Below, piece after piece: positions 43,058 through 53,646 of a stretch of 64,000 nt of DNA (position 1 is its first letter; each line of letters begins with the position of its first letter). This stretch comes from Nonomuraea solani (GTDB taxonomy: Bacteria > Actinomycetota > Actinomycetes > Streptosporangiales > Streptosporangiaceae). Location of the stretch: contig NZ_FNVT01000009.1 of NCBI RefSeq assembly GCF_900108335.1, forward strand, positions 1 through 64,000, written 5' to 3'. The position numbers and the translations under genes were made by a program. The notes under the pieces are model-generated. The model searched no databases, had not been told where the DNA came from, and worked only from the letters and a program-made list of their open reading frames with translations.

Positions 43058-43888
43058 TCAGCCCTTGAGGCCCGTGGTCGAGATCCCTTCGGTGATGCGC
43101 CGCTGGAAGATCAGGAAGAAGCCCAGCACCGGGATCAGCGACAGCACCGCCATCGCGAGCATCGGCCCCCAGGTGGAGCCGCCGCTGGAGTCGAGGAACG
43201 CCCGCAGGGCGAGCGGCACCGTATAGGTGGACACGTCGCTCAAATAGACGAGCTGGCTGAAAAAATCGTCCCATGTCCAGATGAAGGTGAAGATGGCGGT
43301 CGTGATCAGCGCGGGCCGCGACAGCGGCACGATGATCCGCCAGTACACCAGGACGGGCCCGCACCCGTCGATGCGGGCCGCGTCGTCCAGTTCCCTCGGC
43401 AGCGACCGGATGAACTGCACCATGAGGAAGATGAAGAACCCGTCCACGGCCAGGAACTTCGGCACGATCAGCGGCAGGAACGTGTCCACCCAGCCCAGAT
43501 ACTTGAACAGCGTGTACTGCGGCACGATCAGCACGTGGATCGGCAACATGATCGACATCAGCATGATCGCGAACCAGAGCCTCCTGAACCGGAAGCTCAG
43601 CCGGGCGAAGGCGTAGGCCGCCATCGAACACGACATCACGTTCCCCGCCACGGCGGCCGCCGCGATGAGGAACGAGTTCGCGAAGAACCCGCTGAAGGGC
43701 ACCCCCAGCGCGGTCCACCCGGTGGCGTAGTTGTCCGTCACCACGGTCTGCGGCACCAGGCCCGGATCGGAGAAGATCTCGTCGTTGGGCTTGACCGAGG
43801 AGCTGATCAGCCAGAACAGCGGATAGAGCATGACGAGCGCGCCCACCACGACCAGCAGGTGAACGGCCCAGCGGCGGCTAGTCGGCAT
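43058..43888 (-). CDS. Carbohydrate ABC transporter permease (CUT1, MalG-like)
   Basis: A 276-residue permease beginning MPTSRRWAVHLLVVVGALVM with six helices. The EAA loop is LDDAARIDGCGPVLVYWRII. The ATG at 43886-43888 overlaps the end of the partner permease by 11 nt. It is part of the pectin-locus importer. Confidence 0.9.
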   Translation of the reverse strand: MPTSRRWAVHLLVVVGALVMLYPLFWLISSSVKPNDEIFSDPGLVPQTVVTDNYATGWTALGVPFSGFFANSFLIAAAAVAGNVMSCSMAAYAFARLSFRFRRLWFAIMLMSIMLPIHVLIVPQYTLFKYLGWVDTFLPLIVPKFLAVDGFFIFLMVQFIRSLPRELDDAARIDGCGPVLVYWRIIVPLSRPALITTAIFTFIWTWDDFFSQLVYLSDVSTYTVPLALRAFLDSSGGSTWGPMLAMAVLSLIPVLGFFLIFQRRITEGISTTGLKG

Positions 43889-44777
43889 AGTGCACCCAGT
43901 ACTTCGCGGAGCGGAAGGCCAGCGCGGTGAAGGCCGCGGTCACCAGGAGGAGCACCCAGGCCAGCGCGGAGGCGTAACCCATCCGGAAGTTCCCGAAACC
44001 CTCCTGGTAGATGAACAGCGTGTAGAAGAGCGTGGAGTCCGCCGGTCCCCCGGTGCCGCCGCTGATGATGAAGGCGGGGGTGAACGCCTTGAAGGAGTTC
44101 ACCGTCTGCAGCACCAGGTTGAAGAAGATGATCGGGCTGAGCATGGGGAGCGTGACGCGGAAGAACGTACGCACCTGGCCGGCCCCGTCCACCGCGGCCG
44201 CGTCGTACAGCTCGGCCGGGATCTGCTTCAGCCCGGCCAGGAAGATCAGCATGGGCGAGCCGAACTGCCAGACGTGCAGCACGATCAGCGTGTAGATCGC
44301 GTACTCGGGGGTGGAGATCCAGCTCGGCCCCACGATCCCGAGGTGCAGCAGGACATCGTTGATCAGGCCGTCCGCACCGAAGATCTGCCGCCACAGGATC
44401 GCCACCGCGACGCTGCCGCCGAGCAGCGACGGCAGATAGTAGGCGGCGCGGTATGCGCCGATGCCGCGCATGGGCCGGTTCAGCAGCACCGCGACCAGCA
44501 GCGCGAACGCCCCGGACAGCGGCACGGAGAGAACGACGTAGATCAGCGTGACCCGGACCGCGCTCACGAAGTGCGGGTCGTCGGTGAGCATCCTGGCGTA
44601 GTTGTCCAGCCCCACGAAGGACGGGGCGGTGAGCAGGTCGAAGTCGGTGAACGAGAGCGCCAGCGAGGCCAGGATCGGCCCGCCGGTCAGCAGGAGCAGC
44701 CCGGCGAACCACGGCAGCAGGAACAGGTAGGCGGAACGTCCCTCTACTTGAGCACTCGTCCGGCTTCTTCGAAGAAT
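43878..44777 (-). CDS. Carbohydrate ABC transporter permease (CUT1, MalF-like), probable ATT start
   Basis: The first standard start in frame is GTG at 44613-44615 (245 aa). That would delete the first membrane helix, although the frame upstream clearly encodes it: RSAYLFLLPWFAGLLLLTGG, then LASLALSFTDFDLLTAPSFV. No ATG, GTG or TTG occurs upstream in frame. The codon ATT at 44775-44777 has AGGGGGT about 6 nt before it and gives a 299-residue permease of normal length with a basic N-terminus (LRRSRTSAQVEGR). It would overlap the binding-protein gene by 34 bp. The rest is typical, with EAA loop LYDAAAVDGAGQVRTFFRVT and six helices. A sequencing error or frameshift in the overlap is the alternative. 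Confidence 0.75.
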   Translation of the reverse strand: MLRRSRTSAQVEGRSAYLFLLPWFAGLLLLTGGPILASLALSFTDFDLLTAPSFVGLDNYARMLTDDPHFVSAVRVTLIYVVLSVPLSGAFALLVAVLLNRPMRGIGAYRAAYYLPSLLGGSVAVAILWRQIFGADGLINDVLLHLGIVGPSWISTPEYAIYTLIVLHVWQFGSPMLIFLAGLKQIPAELYDAAAVDGAGQVRTFFRVTLPMLSPIIFFNLVLQTVNSFKAFTPAFIISGGTGGPADSTLFYTLFIYQEGFGNFRMGYASALAWVLLLVTAAFTALAFRSAKYWVHYAD

Positions 44778-46003
44778 CGGGACACCCCCTGGTCGATGGT
44801 CAGCTTGCCGAAACCGATCTGCTGGTTGACGTTGGTGAGCACCTTGTTGTGCAGCTCACCGGCCCCGAGCGGCTGCGGCGGCGGCAGCGGGCCGACCTGG
44901 TCCTCGATCGAGTCGATGTAGGCGTAGACGAGCTGCTCGGAGGGCGACGCCTTGAGCCGCAGCGCGGCGCGGATCGGGGCCGCGGGCGGGATGCCGCGCT
45001 CGGATCCGAGCTGGGCGGCCACGTCGGCGTCCGCGACGAGCGCGTTCACCAGCGCCACCGCGGCGTCCTTGGCCTTGGTGCCGGCGCTGATCGTCAGCAG
45101 CATGGACGGCTTGTAGTACTGGCCCGGTTTGTCGCCCGTCGGCAAGGTGTGCACGCCGATCTCGTCCTTGGTGAGCGACACGTAGGCGGTGACCTGGTTG
45201 GACCAGGCGAAGTCCATGACCGCCCGGCGGGTGGCGACCAGGCTGTTCTGTACGTCGCCCGCGGCGGTGGCCTGGACGTCCGGCGGCGCGGCGGCGCCCG
45301 ACTTGCGCAGGCCGTCCCAGAAGGTGAACCACTCCTTGAGGTCGTTCTCGTCGTAGGCCAGCCGGCCGTCGGCGGTGAAGAACATCTTGCCCCGCTCCAG
45401 CAGCCAGGTCTCCAGCGCGCCGCCGTCCTGGGCGCCGTCCTCGGTGCCGAAGACGCCCTTGCCCGCCAGCTTCCCGGCCAGCTCGCCGTACTCGGGCCAG
45501 GTGAAGGTGCCGGGGACCTCCACGCCCCGCTCGGCCGCCAGGGTCTTGTTGACCATGAGGGCGACGGAGTTGATGCCGAAGTTCACGGCGTACTGTTTGC
45601 CGTCGATCTTTCCCGCGTCGACCACGCCGGGCTCGAACCCGGACAGGTCCAGGCCCTTGCCGACGTACGGGCCCAGGTCGAGCAGGCTGCCGCGCCTGGC
45701 GTACTCGGCGAGGTAGGAGTAGTCCATCTGGATCACGTCGGGGGCGTTGCCACCGGCGGTCTGGGTGGCCAGCTTCTCCCAGTAGCCGTCCCAGCCGGAG
45801 AACTGGGTCTTGATCTGGGTGCCGGGCTTCTTCTTCTTGAAGGCGTCGATGGCCTTCTGGGTCGCGGCGTGGCGGGCCGTACTGCCCCACCACGCGAACT
45901 GGAGGCCGGCGCCCTGGCTTCCGCCCCCGGCGCAACCGGCCAGGGCCAGGGAGGCCGCGCCGGCACCGGCTTGAAGGAATCCTCGTCTGCTGAGATCACC
46001 CAT
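44744..46003 (-). CDS. Sugar-binding lipoprotein (CUT1) with Tat-like signal
   Basis: A 419-residue solute-binding lipoprotein. The N-terminus MGDLSRRGFLQAGAGAASLA combines a twin-arginine motif (SRRGFLQ) with the lipobox LALAGC, so it may be exported folded and then lipidated. The mature region has AWWGSTARHAATQKAIDAFK and GWDGYWEKLATQTAGGNAPD, typical of the family. The ATG at 46001-46003 follows an operator-like repeat. As first gene of the importer operon it should define the substrate, presumably an oligogalacturonide or side-chain product. Confidence 0.9.
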   Translation of the reverse strand: MGDLSRRGFLQAGAGAASLALAGCAGGGSQGAGLQFAWWGSTARHAATQKAIDAFKKKKPGTQIKTQFSGWDGYWEKLATQTAGGNAPDVIQMDYSYLAEYARRGSLLDLGPYVGKGLDLSGFEPGVVDAGKIDGKQYAVNFGINSVALMVNKTLAAERGVEVPGTFTWPEYGELAGKLAGKGVFGTEDGAQDGGALETWLLERGKMFFTADGRLAYDENDLKEWFTFWDGLRKSGAAAPPDVQATAAGDVQNSLVATRRAVMDFAWSNQVTAYVSLTKDEIGVHTLPTGDKPGQYYKPSMLLTISAGTKAKDAAVALVNALVADADVAAQLGSERGIPPAAPIRAALRLKASPSEQLVYAYIDSIEDQVGPLPPPQPLGAGELHNKVLTNVNQQIGFGKLTIDQGVSRFFEEAGRVLK

Positions 46004-46032
46004 GCGGGTCCGTCCATGAGCCGAGTGAATAT

Positions 46033-46049
46033 TTAACTTGCGACGTTAA
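46033..46049. promoter_or_regulatory. Inverted repeat upstream of the pectin-locus importer
   Basis: TTAAC-N7-GTTAA about 30 bp before the binding-protein ATG. A regulator operator is likely, but no regulator gene lies within this locus. Confidence 0.45.
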
Positions 46050-46132
46050 TTCCTCGGTAACATCGGGTCAATGCCGGAGGACGAACGGTTGCGGCATCGG
46101 AATGCCGCGCATGGGCGTCTGGCACATCCGAT

Positions 46133-48397
<2,265 letters not shown>

Positions 48398-48509
48398 CTC
48401 ATCACCTTCGACCCAACGATCGTCTCGCCGGCCAGGGCGAGTTCCATGATGAAACGGACGCTAGGACACTGAGTTCCAACATGCAACCCTCTGGGCTACC
48501 CTGGTCCGC

Positions 48510-48968
48510 ATGCGGCGCACCGACACTGCCGACTGGCCCTGCACCATCGCCCGGAGCGTCAGCGTGCTCGGTGACCACTGGAACCTGCTGCTCCTGCGGC
48601 AGGCCTGTCTCGGCACCCGGCGTTTCGACGACTTCCAGGCCGCCCTCGGCACCGGCCGCAACATTCTCAGCCGGCGCCTCGGCCGCCTGGTCGACGAAGG
48701 GCTGCTCCGCAAGGTCGAATACCAGCCCAACCCGCCCCGCTACGAATATCGGCTCACCGACAAGGGGCGGGAGGTCTACCCGATCCTCGCCGCCATGGCC
48801 GCCTGGGGCGAGCGGTGGCTCACCGGCCCGGAAGGCACCCCGCTGATCCTCCACCACACCGCGTGCGACCACGACATGCACGCCGTGGTCGTCTGCAGCG
48901 AATGCGACCAGCCCATCGACGTCCGCGAGATCCGCGCCAAGCCCGGGCCCGGTTTTCCCGCCGGTTGA
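48510..48968 (+). CDS. HxlR-family winged-helix regulator with a Cys/His-rich tail
   Basis: A 152-residue regulator. The HxlR wHTH reads CTIARSVSVLGDHWNLLLLR, then FDDFQAALGTGRNILSRRLG and a wing with RYEYRLTDKGREVYPILAAM. After residue 110 it carries HHTACDHDMHAVVVCSEC, a possible metal site. No Shine-Dalgarno precedes the ATG; TTCCAA and TACCCT hexamers (48474, 48497) are 17 bp apart and end 7 nt before it, so the mRNA is probably leaderless. It diverges from the molybdoenzyme gene and most likely controls it. The conserved Cys near residue 11 may act as a redox sensor, as in some HxlR proteins. Confidence 0.88.
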   Translation: MRRTDTADWPCTIARSVSVLGDHWNLLLLRQACLGTRRFDDFQAALGTGRNILSRRLGRLVDEGLLRKVEYQPNPPRYEYRLTDKGREVYPILAAMAAWGERWLTGPEGTPLILHHTACDHDMHAVVVCSECDQPIDVREIRAKPGPGFPAG

Positions 48969-48976
48969 GCGGCGAG

Positions 48977-49927
48977 TCAGCCGGCCATGCCGCCCGCGAA
49001 CGGCATCGTCCGCCACTGTTCGACGGCCGGTTTGAGGTAGTCCACCAGCACGGGCAGCTGCGGCACGAGCGCGAGGGCGGCGATGGCCCGCAGCATCCCG
49101 ACGGCGTTGACGAAGCCCAGGACGTCCTCGTCCAACGGCCGGGTGCCGTTGCGCCGCGCACCACGGTTGTAGGCGGATTCGTACTCGGGCCCGAGAGCGG
49201 CCAGGTCCCATTCGACGGGGCCCAGCGTGGCCAGCTCGAAGTCGGAGTAGAGGTCGCCGTGCACGCCGGAGAAGATGTTGGCGGGCGGGGAGTCGCCGTG
49301 GATGGGCTGCAGGCCGATCCCCGGGAACCTTTCCTCGAATGCCGCGCGTGAGCGTACGAGAGGCTCCAGGATCCGCCACTCGCGGCGGGCGCGGTCCAGG
49401 TCGGCCGCGCCGATGAGGTCGGGGCTCCTTTCGAGCAGGGTGTGGCTCTCCGCGATGAACCGCGGGTCGGCCGCGGACAGAAACGACAGCCGGCCCGGGT
49501 ACGCGCGCATCGCGGCGTGCAGGTCGGCGACGCTTTCGGAGTTGGCCACGTAGTCGGGCTCCTTGCCGCGGTCCTCCTCGACGAACTGCCAGAACGTCAT
49601 CGAGAACGCACCACGCTGAACGGGTTCCCGTGGCACGAGCGGGCTGGGCGGGATCACGGGGGTGCCCTGGGCGGCGAGCCAGCTCGTCAGGTCCAGTTCC
49701 GTCCGCTGGCGGCGGGCGAGGGACGCGAGGTCTTCGCTGGGCGGCAGGACGGTGGGGATCCGGGCCACGACCGGCGAGGGCGCAAGGTGGACGACGACCG
49801 AGAAGACGTCATGGAGCACCGTGGCATCGGTCACGGCGAGCCCGAGGTCGCGTCCCGCGCCGACGGCCGCGTTGACTGCGGCGGAGGTGCGCTGGGCGAG
49901 GTGTTGCGGTGTCAGGAAATCGGTCAT
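48977..49927 (-). CDS. APH-type phosphotransferase (aminoglycoside/choline kinase fold)
   Basis: A 316-residue kinase-fold enzyme. The catalytic loop is LQPIHGDSPPANIFSG (H-G-D-x4-N pattern), and the metal-binding element is YSDFELATLGPVEWDLAAL in place of the usual D-x-D/E. The N-lobe has VVARIPT as the likely Lys-equivalent strand, but with Arg. FSMTFWQFVEEDRG is the hinge. It begins with the ATG at 49925-49927 and is convergent with the HxlR gene. It may phosphorylate a small hydroxylated compound; antibiotic resistance cannot be claimed. Confidence 0.85.
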   Translation of the reverse strand: MTDFLTPQHLAQRTSAAVNAAVGAGRDLGLAVTDATVLHDVFSVVVHLAPSPVVARIPTVLPPSEDLASLARRQRTELDLTSWLAAQGTPVIPPSPLVPREPVQRGAFSMTFWQFVEEDRGKEPDYVANSESVADLHAAMRAYPGRLSFLSAADPRFIAESHTLLERSPDLIGAADLDRARREWRILEPLVRSRAAFEERFPGIGLQPIHGDSPPANIFSGVHGDLYSDFELATLGPVEWDLAALGPEYESAYNRGARRNGTRPLDEDVLGFVNAVGMLRAIAALALVPQLPVLVDYLKPAVEQWRTMPFAGGMAG

Positions 49928-50040
49928 GGCTCACTCGTATCAGCTGAAGGTTGGACGCGCCGGGGACGACCGTCAAGCAGGCCGTCCTGCGCGCGTACGC
50001 CGCCGGCCGACCTCTCACGTTCGCCGGGTGAAGGAGCCTT

Positions 50041-50562
50041 TCATCCGGCGAACAGCGAGACGAGGTCGTCCCATCGGGCCATGAGGAGGCCCAGGACGGC
50101 GCCGAACAGGGCGATCACCACGGTGAGGGCCGGGTCGAAGGAGCCGCCGACGAGCGACCCGGCCAGCCCGAGCAGGGCCGTGGCGACGAGGAGCAGGTTG
50201 CGGACCACGTGCGGCGTGCCCATGGGCGTCTCGGTGGCCCCGAAGCAGCGGCACGGAACCTGGGCGCCCCTCCGGACGACCAGCACGACGGCGACGGTGA
50301 GGCAGCCGAGCAGGCCGGTCGCCAGCACGAACGCCGCCGACCCGGCCCATCGCACGGGAACGGCGGCCAGGACGATGACGCCCGCCTCGGCCGCCGCCGT
50401 CGCCACCGCGGCCGCGGGCGCCAGCCCGTCACCGACCACCCTCATGGACCTGGTCGACCGGACGAACGCGCTCCAGGCCGCACGGCTGGAGACCTTGCTG
50501 ACCAGGGCGAGGGCGAACACGGTGATCAGCAGCGCCCGGCCGGCCACATCGACGTACTGCAC
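50041..50562 (-). CDS. MauE/DoxX-like redox membrane protein
   Basis: A 173-residue membrane protein of the MauE family with four predicted helices. It has a conserved Cys pair in VPCRCFGATE (C104, C106) after the third helix, the pattern expected for a thiol-redox membrane protein. MauE is needed with MauD to form the disulfides of the methylamine dehydrogenase small subunit. Start is GTG at 50560-50562. TTGCCG and TAGGTT hexamers, 18 bp apart, end 6 nt upstream, so it looks leaderless. It is divergent from the SARP gene. The redoxin of the MauD/TlpA type at 53696 is the likely partner, acting on the Cys-rich peptide. Confidence 0.82.
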   Translation of the reverse strand: MQYVDVAGRALLITVFALALVSKVSSRAAWSAFVRSTRSMRVVGDGLAPAAAVATAAAEAGVIVLAAVPVRWAGSAAFVLATGLLGCLTVAVVLVVRRGAQVPCRCFGATETPMGTPHVVRNLLLVATALLGLAGSLVGGSFDPALTVVIALFGAVLGLLMARWDDLVSLFAG

Positions 50563-50662
50563 CAGCGCAACCTAGCCATCACCGGGCGATTCCGGCAAGA
50601 GCGCCCGGCCAAGCGGATGATCTCGTTACCCTCGAAGATCTACGGGCAAAGGGTGGGGCGGC

Positions 50663-53365
50663 GTGCTGATTCGGCTACTCGGACCGGTCGAGGTGGAGCA
50701 CTCGGGGCAGACCCGGCCCGTGCGGCCACCGCAGGTGGCACTCGCGCTCGCCGCGCTCGCGTGGGAGGCCGGCCGGGTGGTGCCGGTCGAGTCGCTGCTC
50801 GCCCGCGTCTGGGGCGAGGCGGTTCCGGCGGGCGCCCGGCGCACCCTGTACACGATCATCACACGCATCCGGCGCGACGTGCTGGCCGACGAGGGCGCCG
50901 TCGTCCGCCGGCTCGGCGGCTACCTGCTCGACGTCGACGAGTCGGCCGTGGACGTGGCGCGCTTCCGCGGCCTGGCCGGCCGGGCGGCGGCCGCGCCAGA
51001 TCCGGTGCCGCTGCTCGGCGAGGCCCTGGCCCTTTGGCGCGGCGACCCGCTCACCGGGCTCCCGGGCGCCTGGGTGGAACGGGCCGGCCACCGCCTGCGT
51101 GACGAGCGCAAGGAGATCCTGCTGCGCTGGGCGCGGGCGATGACCGGCCGCGACGCCGCGGCGGCGGTGACCGCGCTGTCGCCGCTGGCCGAGGAGTACC
51201 CGCTGGACGAGCTGGTGGCGGCGGCGCTGATCGAGGCGCTGCACGCGTGCGGCCGGACCGCCGAGGCGCTGGCGCGCTTCGCCCGCGTACGGCACACGCT
51301 GGCCGAGGAGCTGGGTGTCGAGCCGGGGGCGTCGCTGCGGCGTGTTCATCAGACGCTACTGCGCTCCGGCGACGTCACCGAGACCGCCCGCCCGGTTCCC
51401 GCGCAGCTCCCGATGCCTCTGCGGTGCTTCGTCGGGCGGGAGGCGGAGCTCGAACGCCTGGAGGCGATGATCGGCAGGCGGCAGGCGGTCGCGTGCGCGA
51501 TCTCCGGGCCGCCCGGGGTGGGCAAGTCGTCGCTCGCGCTGCGCTGGGCCCACCTGTACCGCGACCGGTTCCCCGACGGGCAGTTGTACGCCGACCTGGG
51601 CACGGCCGACGCGGCGACGATCCTGCCCGGGTTCCTCAGCGCGCTCGGCGTACCGGAGGCTCGGATGCCGTCGGGGCAGGCGGCGCAGATCGGCCTCTAC
51701 CGCAGCCTGCTGGCCTGCCGGCGGGTCCTCGTCGTGCTCGACGACGCCCGTGACGCCGAGCAGGTCCGCCCGCTGCTGGCCACCGCGCCGGGCAGCCTGA
51801 CGCTGGTCACCAGCCGGGCCGAGCTGTCCGGGCTCGCGGTGACCGAGGGCGCGCACCTGCTGCGGCTGGACGTCCTGCCCGGCGCTGACGCGTACCGGCT
51901 GCTGGCGGCGTGGCTGGGCGAGCAGCGGCCGGCGGTGGAGCCCGAGGCCGCCGCGCTGATCGTCCGGCGCTGCGGCAGGCTACCGCTGGCGCTGGCGATC
52001 GTCGCGGCGCGGCTGGCGCAGCGTACCGACCTGCCGCTGGCCGAGGTCGCCGCCGATCTCGAACGGGCCGGCGCGGATCTGGAGCCGTTCGCCCACAGCG
52101 ACCCCGCGATCGACCTGCGGCGCGTGTTCGGGCGCTCGTATGAGAGCCTGCCCGCGCCCGTGGCCCGGCTGTTCCGGCGCCTCGGGCGGCATCCGGGCCC
52201 GCACCTGCCGCTGCTCGCGGCGGCGAGCCTGGCCGCGCTGCCGGCGGACCGCACGCGGGAGCTGGCCACGCGACTCGAACACGCCAACCTGGCGGAGCTC
52301 CGCGGGCCTGGCGACCTGCGCATCCACGACCTGCTTCGCGTGTACGCCGCCGAGCAGGCCCGTGCCACCGACAGCCGGTCGGTACGGCGTACGGCGACGC
52401 GGCGCCTGCTGGACTACTACGTGCACACGGCGTGCGCCGCCAACGACCTGTGCTACCCGCACCGCGACAGCCTGACGCTGGACCCGCCGGCCCGGGGGAC
52501 GTCCGTGGAGCGGTTCGCCGGTCAGGCCGAGGCCCTGCGCTGGTACGCCGACGAGGCCGCCGTCCTGCCCACGCTGCTCGCGGAGGCGGTCGAGGCCGGC
52601 CTGGACGGGCACGTATGGCGGCTCACGTGGGCGTTCGCCGAGTTCATGCAGCGCCGCGGCCTGTGGGAGGAGACCCTGCGCGGGAACGAGGTGGCGCTGG
52701 AGGCCGCCCGGCGGCTCGGCGACAGGCTGGCCCGGGCCCGCTGCCACAACAGCATCGCCCGAGCCCAGCTCCGCCTCGGCCGCCACCGCGAGGCGGTCGA
52801 GCACTTCGAGCGGGCCGCCGAGCTGCACCGCGAGCTCGGCGAGCCGGGCCTGGAGGCGCACGTCCACCTCGGGCTGAGCATCGTGCCGAGCGAGAACGGG
52901 CCCGCCGTGCCCCTGGGCCACACGCTGCGCGCGCTGGAGCTGTTCCGGCAGGCCGGCGACATCGTCGGGGAGGCGCGGGCGCTGAACAACGCGGGCTGGC
53001 TGCGGGCAGAGTCCGGCGCGTACGACGAGGCGCTGGCCGACTGCCGGCGGGCGCAGCGCATCCTGGCCGACGCCGGCTACGCCCAGGGCGAGGGGTTGAC
53101 CTGGGACAGCATCGCCCACGTACTGAATCTCAAGGGCGACCTCCCGGGCGCGGTGGCCGGCTTCGAGCGGGCGGCGGAGCTGCTGCGGGCCGACGACGAC
53201 CTGCACGCCGCCGCCGACACCCTGGTCCGCCTGGGCGAGACGCACCTGCGGGCGGACGACGTCGCGGCGGCCGTCACCGTGTGGAAGCAGGCGGCGGAGC
53301 TCTACGGCGCCGTCGGCGACCCCCGCGCCGACAAGGTACGCGCCCGCGTCTCCGCTCACCTCTGA
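50663..53365 (+). CDS. SARP-family regulator with NB-ARC and TPR domains (AfsR-like), 900 aa
   Basis: A pathway-type activator. The N-terminal OmpR-like DNA-binding domain (about 1-95) begins LIRLLGPVEVEHSGQTRPVR. A bacterial transcriptional activation domain follows (about 98-240: YLLDVDESAVDVARFRGLAG, ALIEALHACGRTAEALARFA). The NB-ARC ATPase has Walker A GPPGVGKSS near residue 282 and Walker B RRVLVVLDDARDAEQV. The C-terminal third is TPR, for example ARCHNSIARAQLRLGRHREA. The start is GTG at 50663. Just after its stop come three heptamer repeats at 11-bp spacing, the binding layout of SARPs, in front of the Cys-rich peptide gene. It is therefore the probable activator of the peptide, redoxin and exporter operon. 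Confidence 0.92.
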   Translation: MLIRLLGPVEVEHSGQTRPVRPPQVALALAALAWEAGRVVPVESLLARVWGEAVPAGARRTLYTIITRIRRDVLADEGAVVRRLGGYLLDVDESAVDVARFRGLAGRAAAAPDPVPLLGEALALWRGDPLTGLPGAWVERAGHRLRDERKEILLRWARAMTGRDAAAAVTALSPLAEEYPLDELVAAALIEALHACGRTAEALARFARVRHTLAEELGVEPGASLRRVHQTLLRSGDVTETARPVPAQLPMPLRCFVGREAELERLEAMIGRRQAVACAISGPPGVGKSSLALRWAHLYRDRFPDGQLYADLGTADAATILPGFLSALGVPEARMPSGQAAQIGLYRSLLACRRVLVVLDDARDAEQVRPLLATAPGSLTLVTSRAELSGLAVTEGAHLLRLDVLPGADAYRLLAAWLGEQRPAVEPEAAALIVRRCGRLPLALAIVAARLAQRTDLPLAEVAADLERAGADLEPFAHSDPAIDLRRVFGRSYESLPAPVARLFRRLGRHPGPHLPLLAAASLAALPADRTRELATRLEHANLAELRGPGDLRIHDLLRVYAAEQARATDSRSVRRTATRRLLDYYVHTACAANDLCYPHRDSLTLDPPARGTSVERFAGQAEALRWYADEAAVLPTLLAEAVEAGLDGHVWRLTWAFAEFMQRRGLWEETLRGNEVALEAARRLGDRLARARCHNSIARAQLRLGRHREAVEHFERAAELHRELGEPGLEAHVHLGLSIVPSENGPAVPLGHTLRALELFRQAGDIVGEARALNNAGWLRAESGAYDEALADCRRAQRILADAGYAQGEGLTWDSIAHVLNLKGDLPGAVAGFERAAELLRADDDLHAAADTLVRLGETHLRADDVAAAVTVWKQAAELYGAVGDPRADKVRARVSAHL

Positions 53366-53369
53366 GGCC

Positions 53370-53398
53370 GTTAAGACTTCGTTGAGAAATCGCTGAAA
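53370..53398 (+). promoter_or_regulatory. Three-heptamer SARP box
   Basis: GTTAAGA (53370), GTTGAGA (53381) and GCTGAAA (53392) repeat with an exact 11-bp period, placing all on one DNA face. A -10-like CAGGCT starts at 53408, 9 nt after the last repeat, close to the 8-bp spacing known for SARP promoters. A 6-bp hairpin (53428-53445) follows in the presumed 5' leader. Confidence 0.7.
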
Positions 53399-53463
53399 CC
53401 TCTGCCCCAGGCTGCGACGTGCGGCGGGCACGGGCCCGTCCGTGCACCAGAAAGGCAGGTTTC

Positions 53464-53643
53464 ATGCGCCTCATGACCAGGATGGCCGACCGGTTCCTCG
53501 AGCTCGTCGCGCCGCACACCGAGGCCCGGGCGGCCGACTGCGGCTGGGAGTGCTGCGGTCCGATCAACGCCGGCAGGTACTGCTGCTACCGCCCCACCGG
53601 CAAGACGTGCGGCTCCTGCCAGACCTACATCTACTGCTCATGA
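53464..53643 (+). CDS. Cys-rich 59-aa precursor peptide (candidate exported mini-protein)
   Basis: The ATG at 53464 follows GGCAGG by 4 nt. Residues 1-24 form a polar, amphipathic leader (MRLMTRMADRFLELVAPHTE then ARAA) without the hydrophobic core of a Sec signal, but ending in an AxA-like site. Residues 25-59 form a compact core with eight Cys at 26, 30, 31, 40, 41, 49, 52 and 58, plus many Gly and Tyr (ECCGPINAGRYCCY, TCGSCQTYIYC). Eight Cys can make four disulfides. It has no recognisable homologue known to me. The neighbours (SARP box, MauD-like redoxin, ABC exporter, signal-peptidase fragment, MauE) suggest leader-guided export, cleavage and disulfide formation. A bacteriocin-like, signalling or redox role is open. 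Confidence 0.75.
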   Translation: MRLMTRMADRFLELVAPHTEARAADCGWECCGPINAGRYCCYRPTGKTCGSCQTYIYCS

Positions 53644-53646
53644 CCG

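Noticed and set aside
48977-49927. Calling the APH-fold gene an aminoglycoside resistance gene
   Set aside because: Only the kinase fold is supported; many such genes act on other small molecules, and nothing nearby points to an aminoglycoside.
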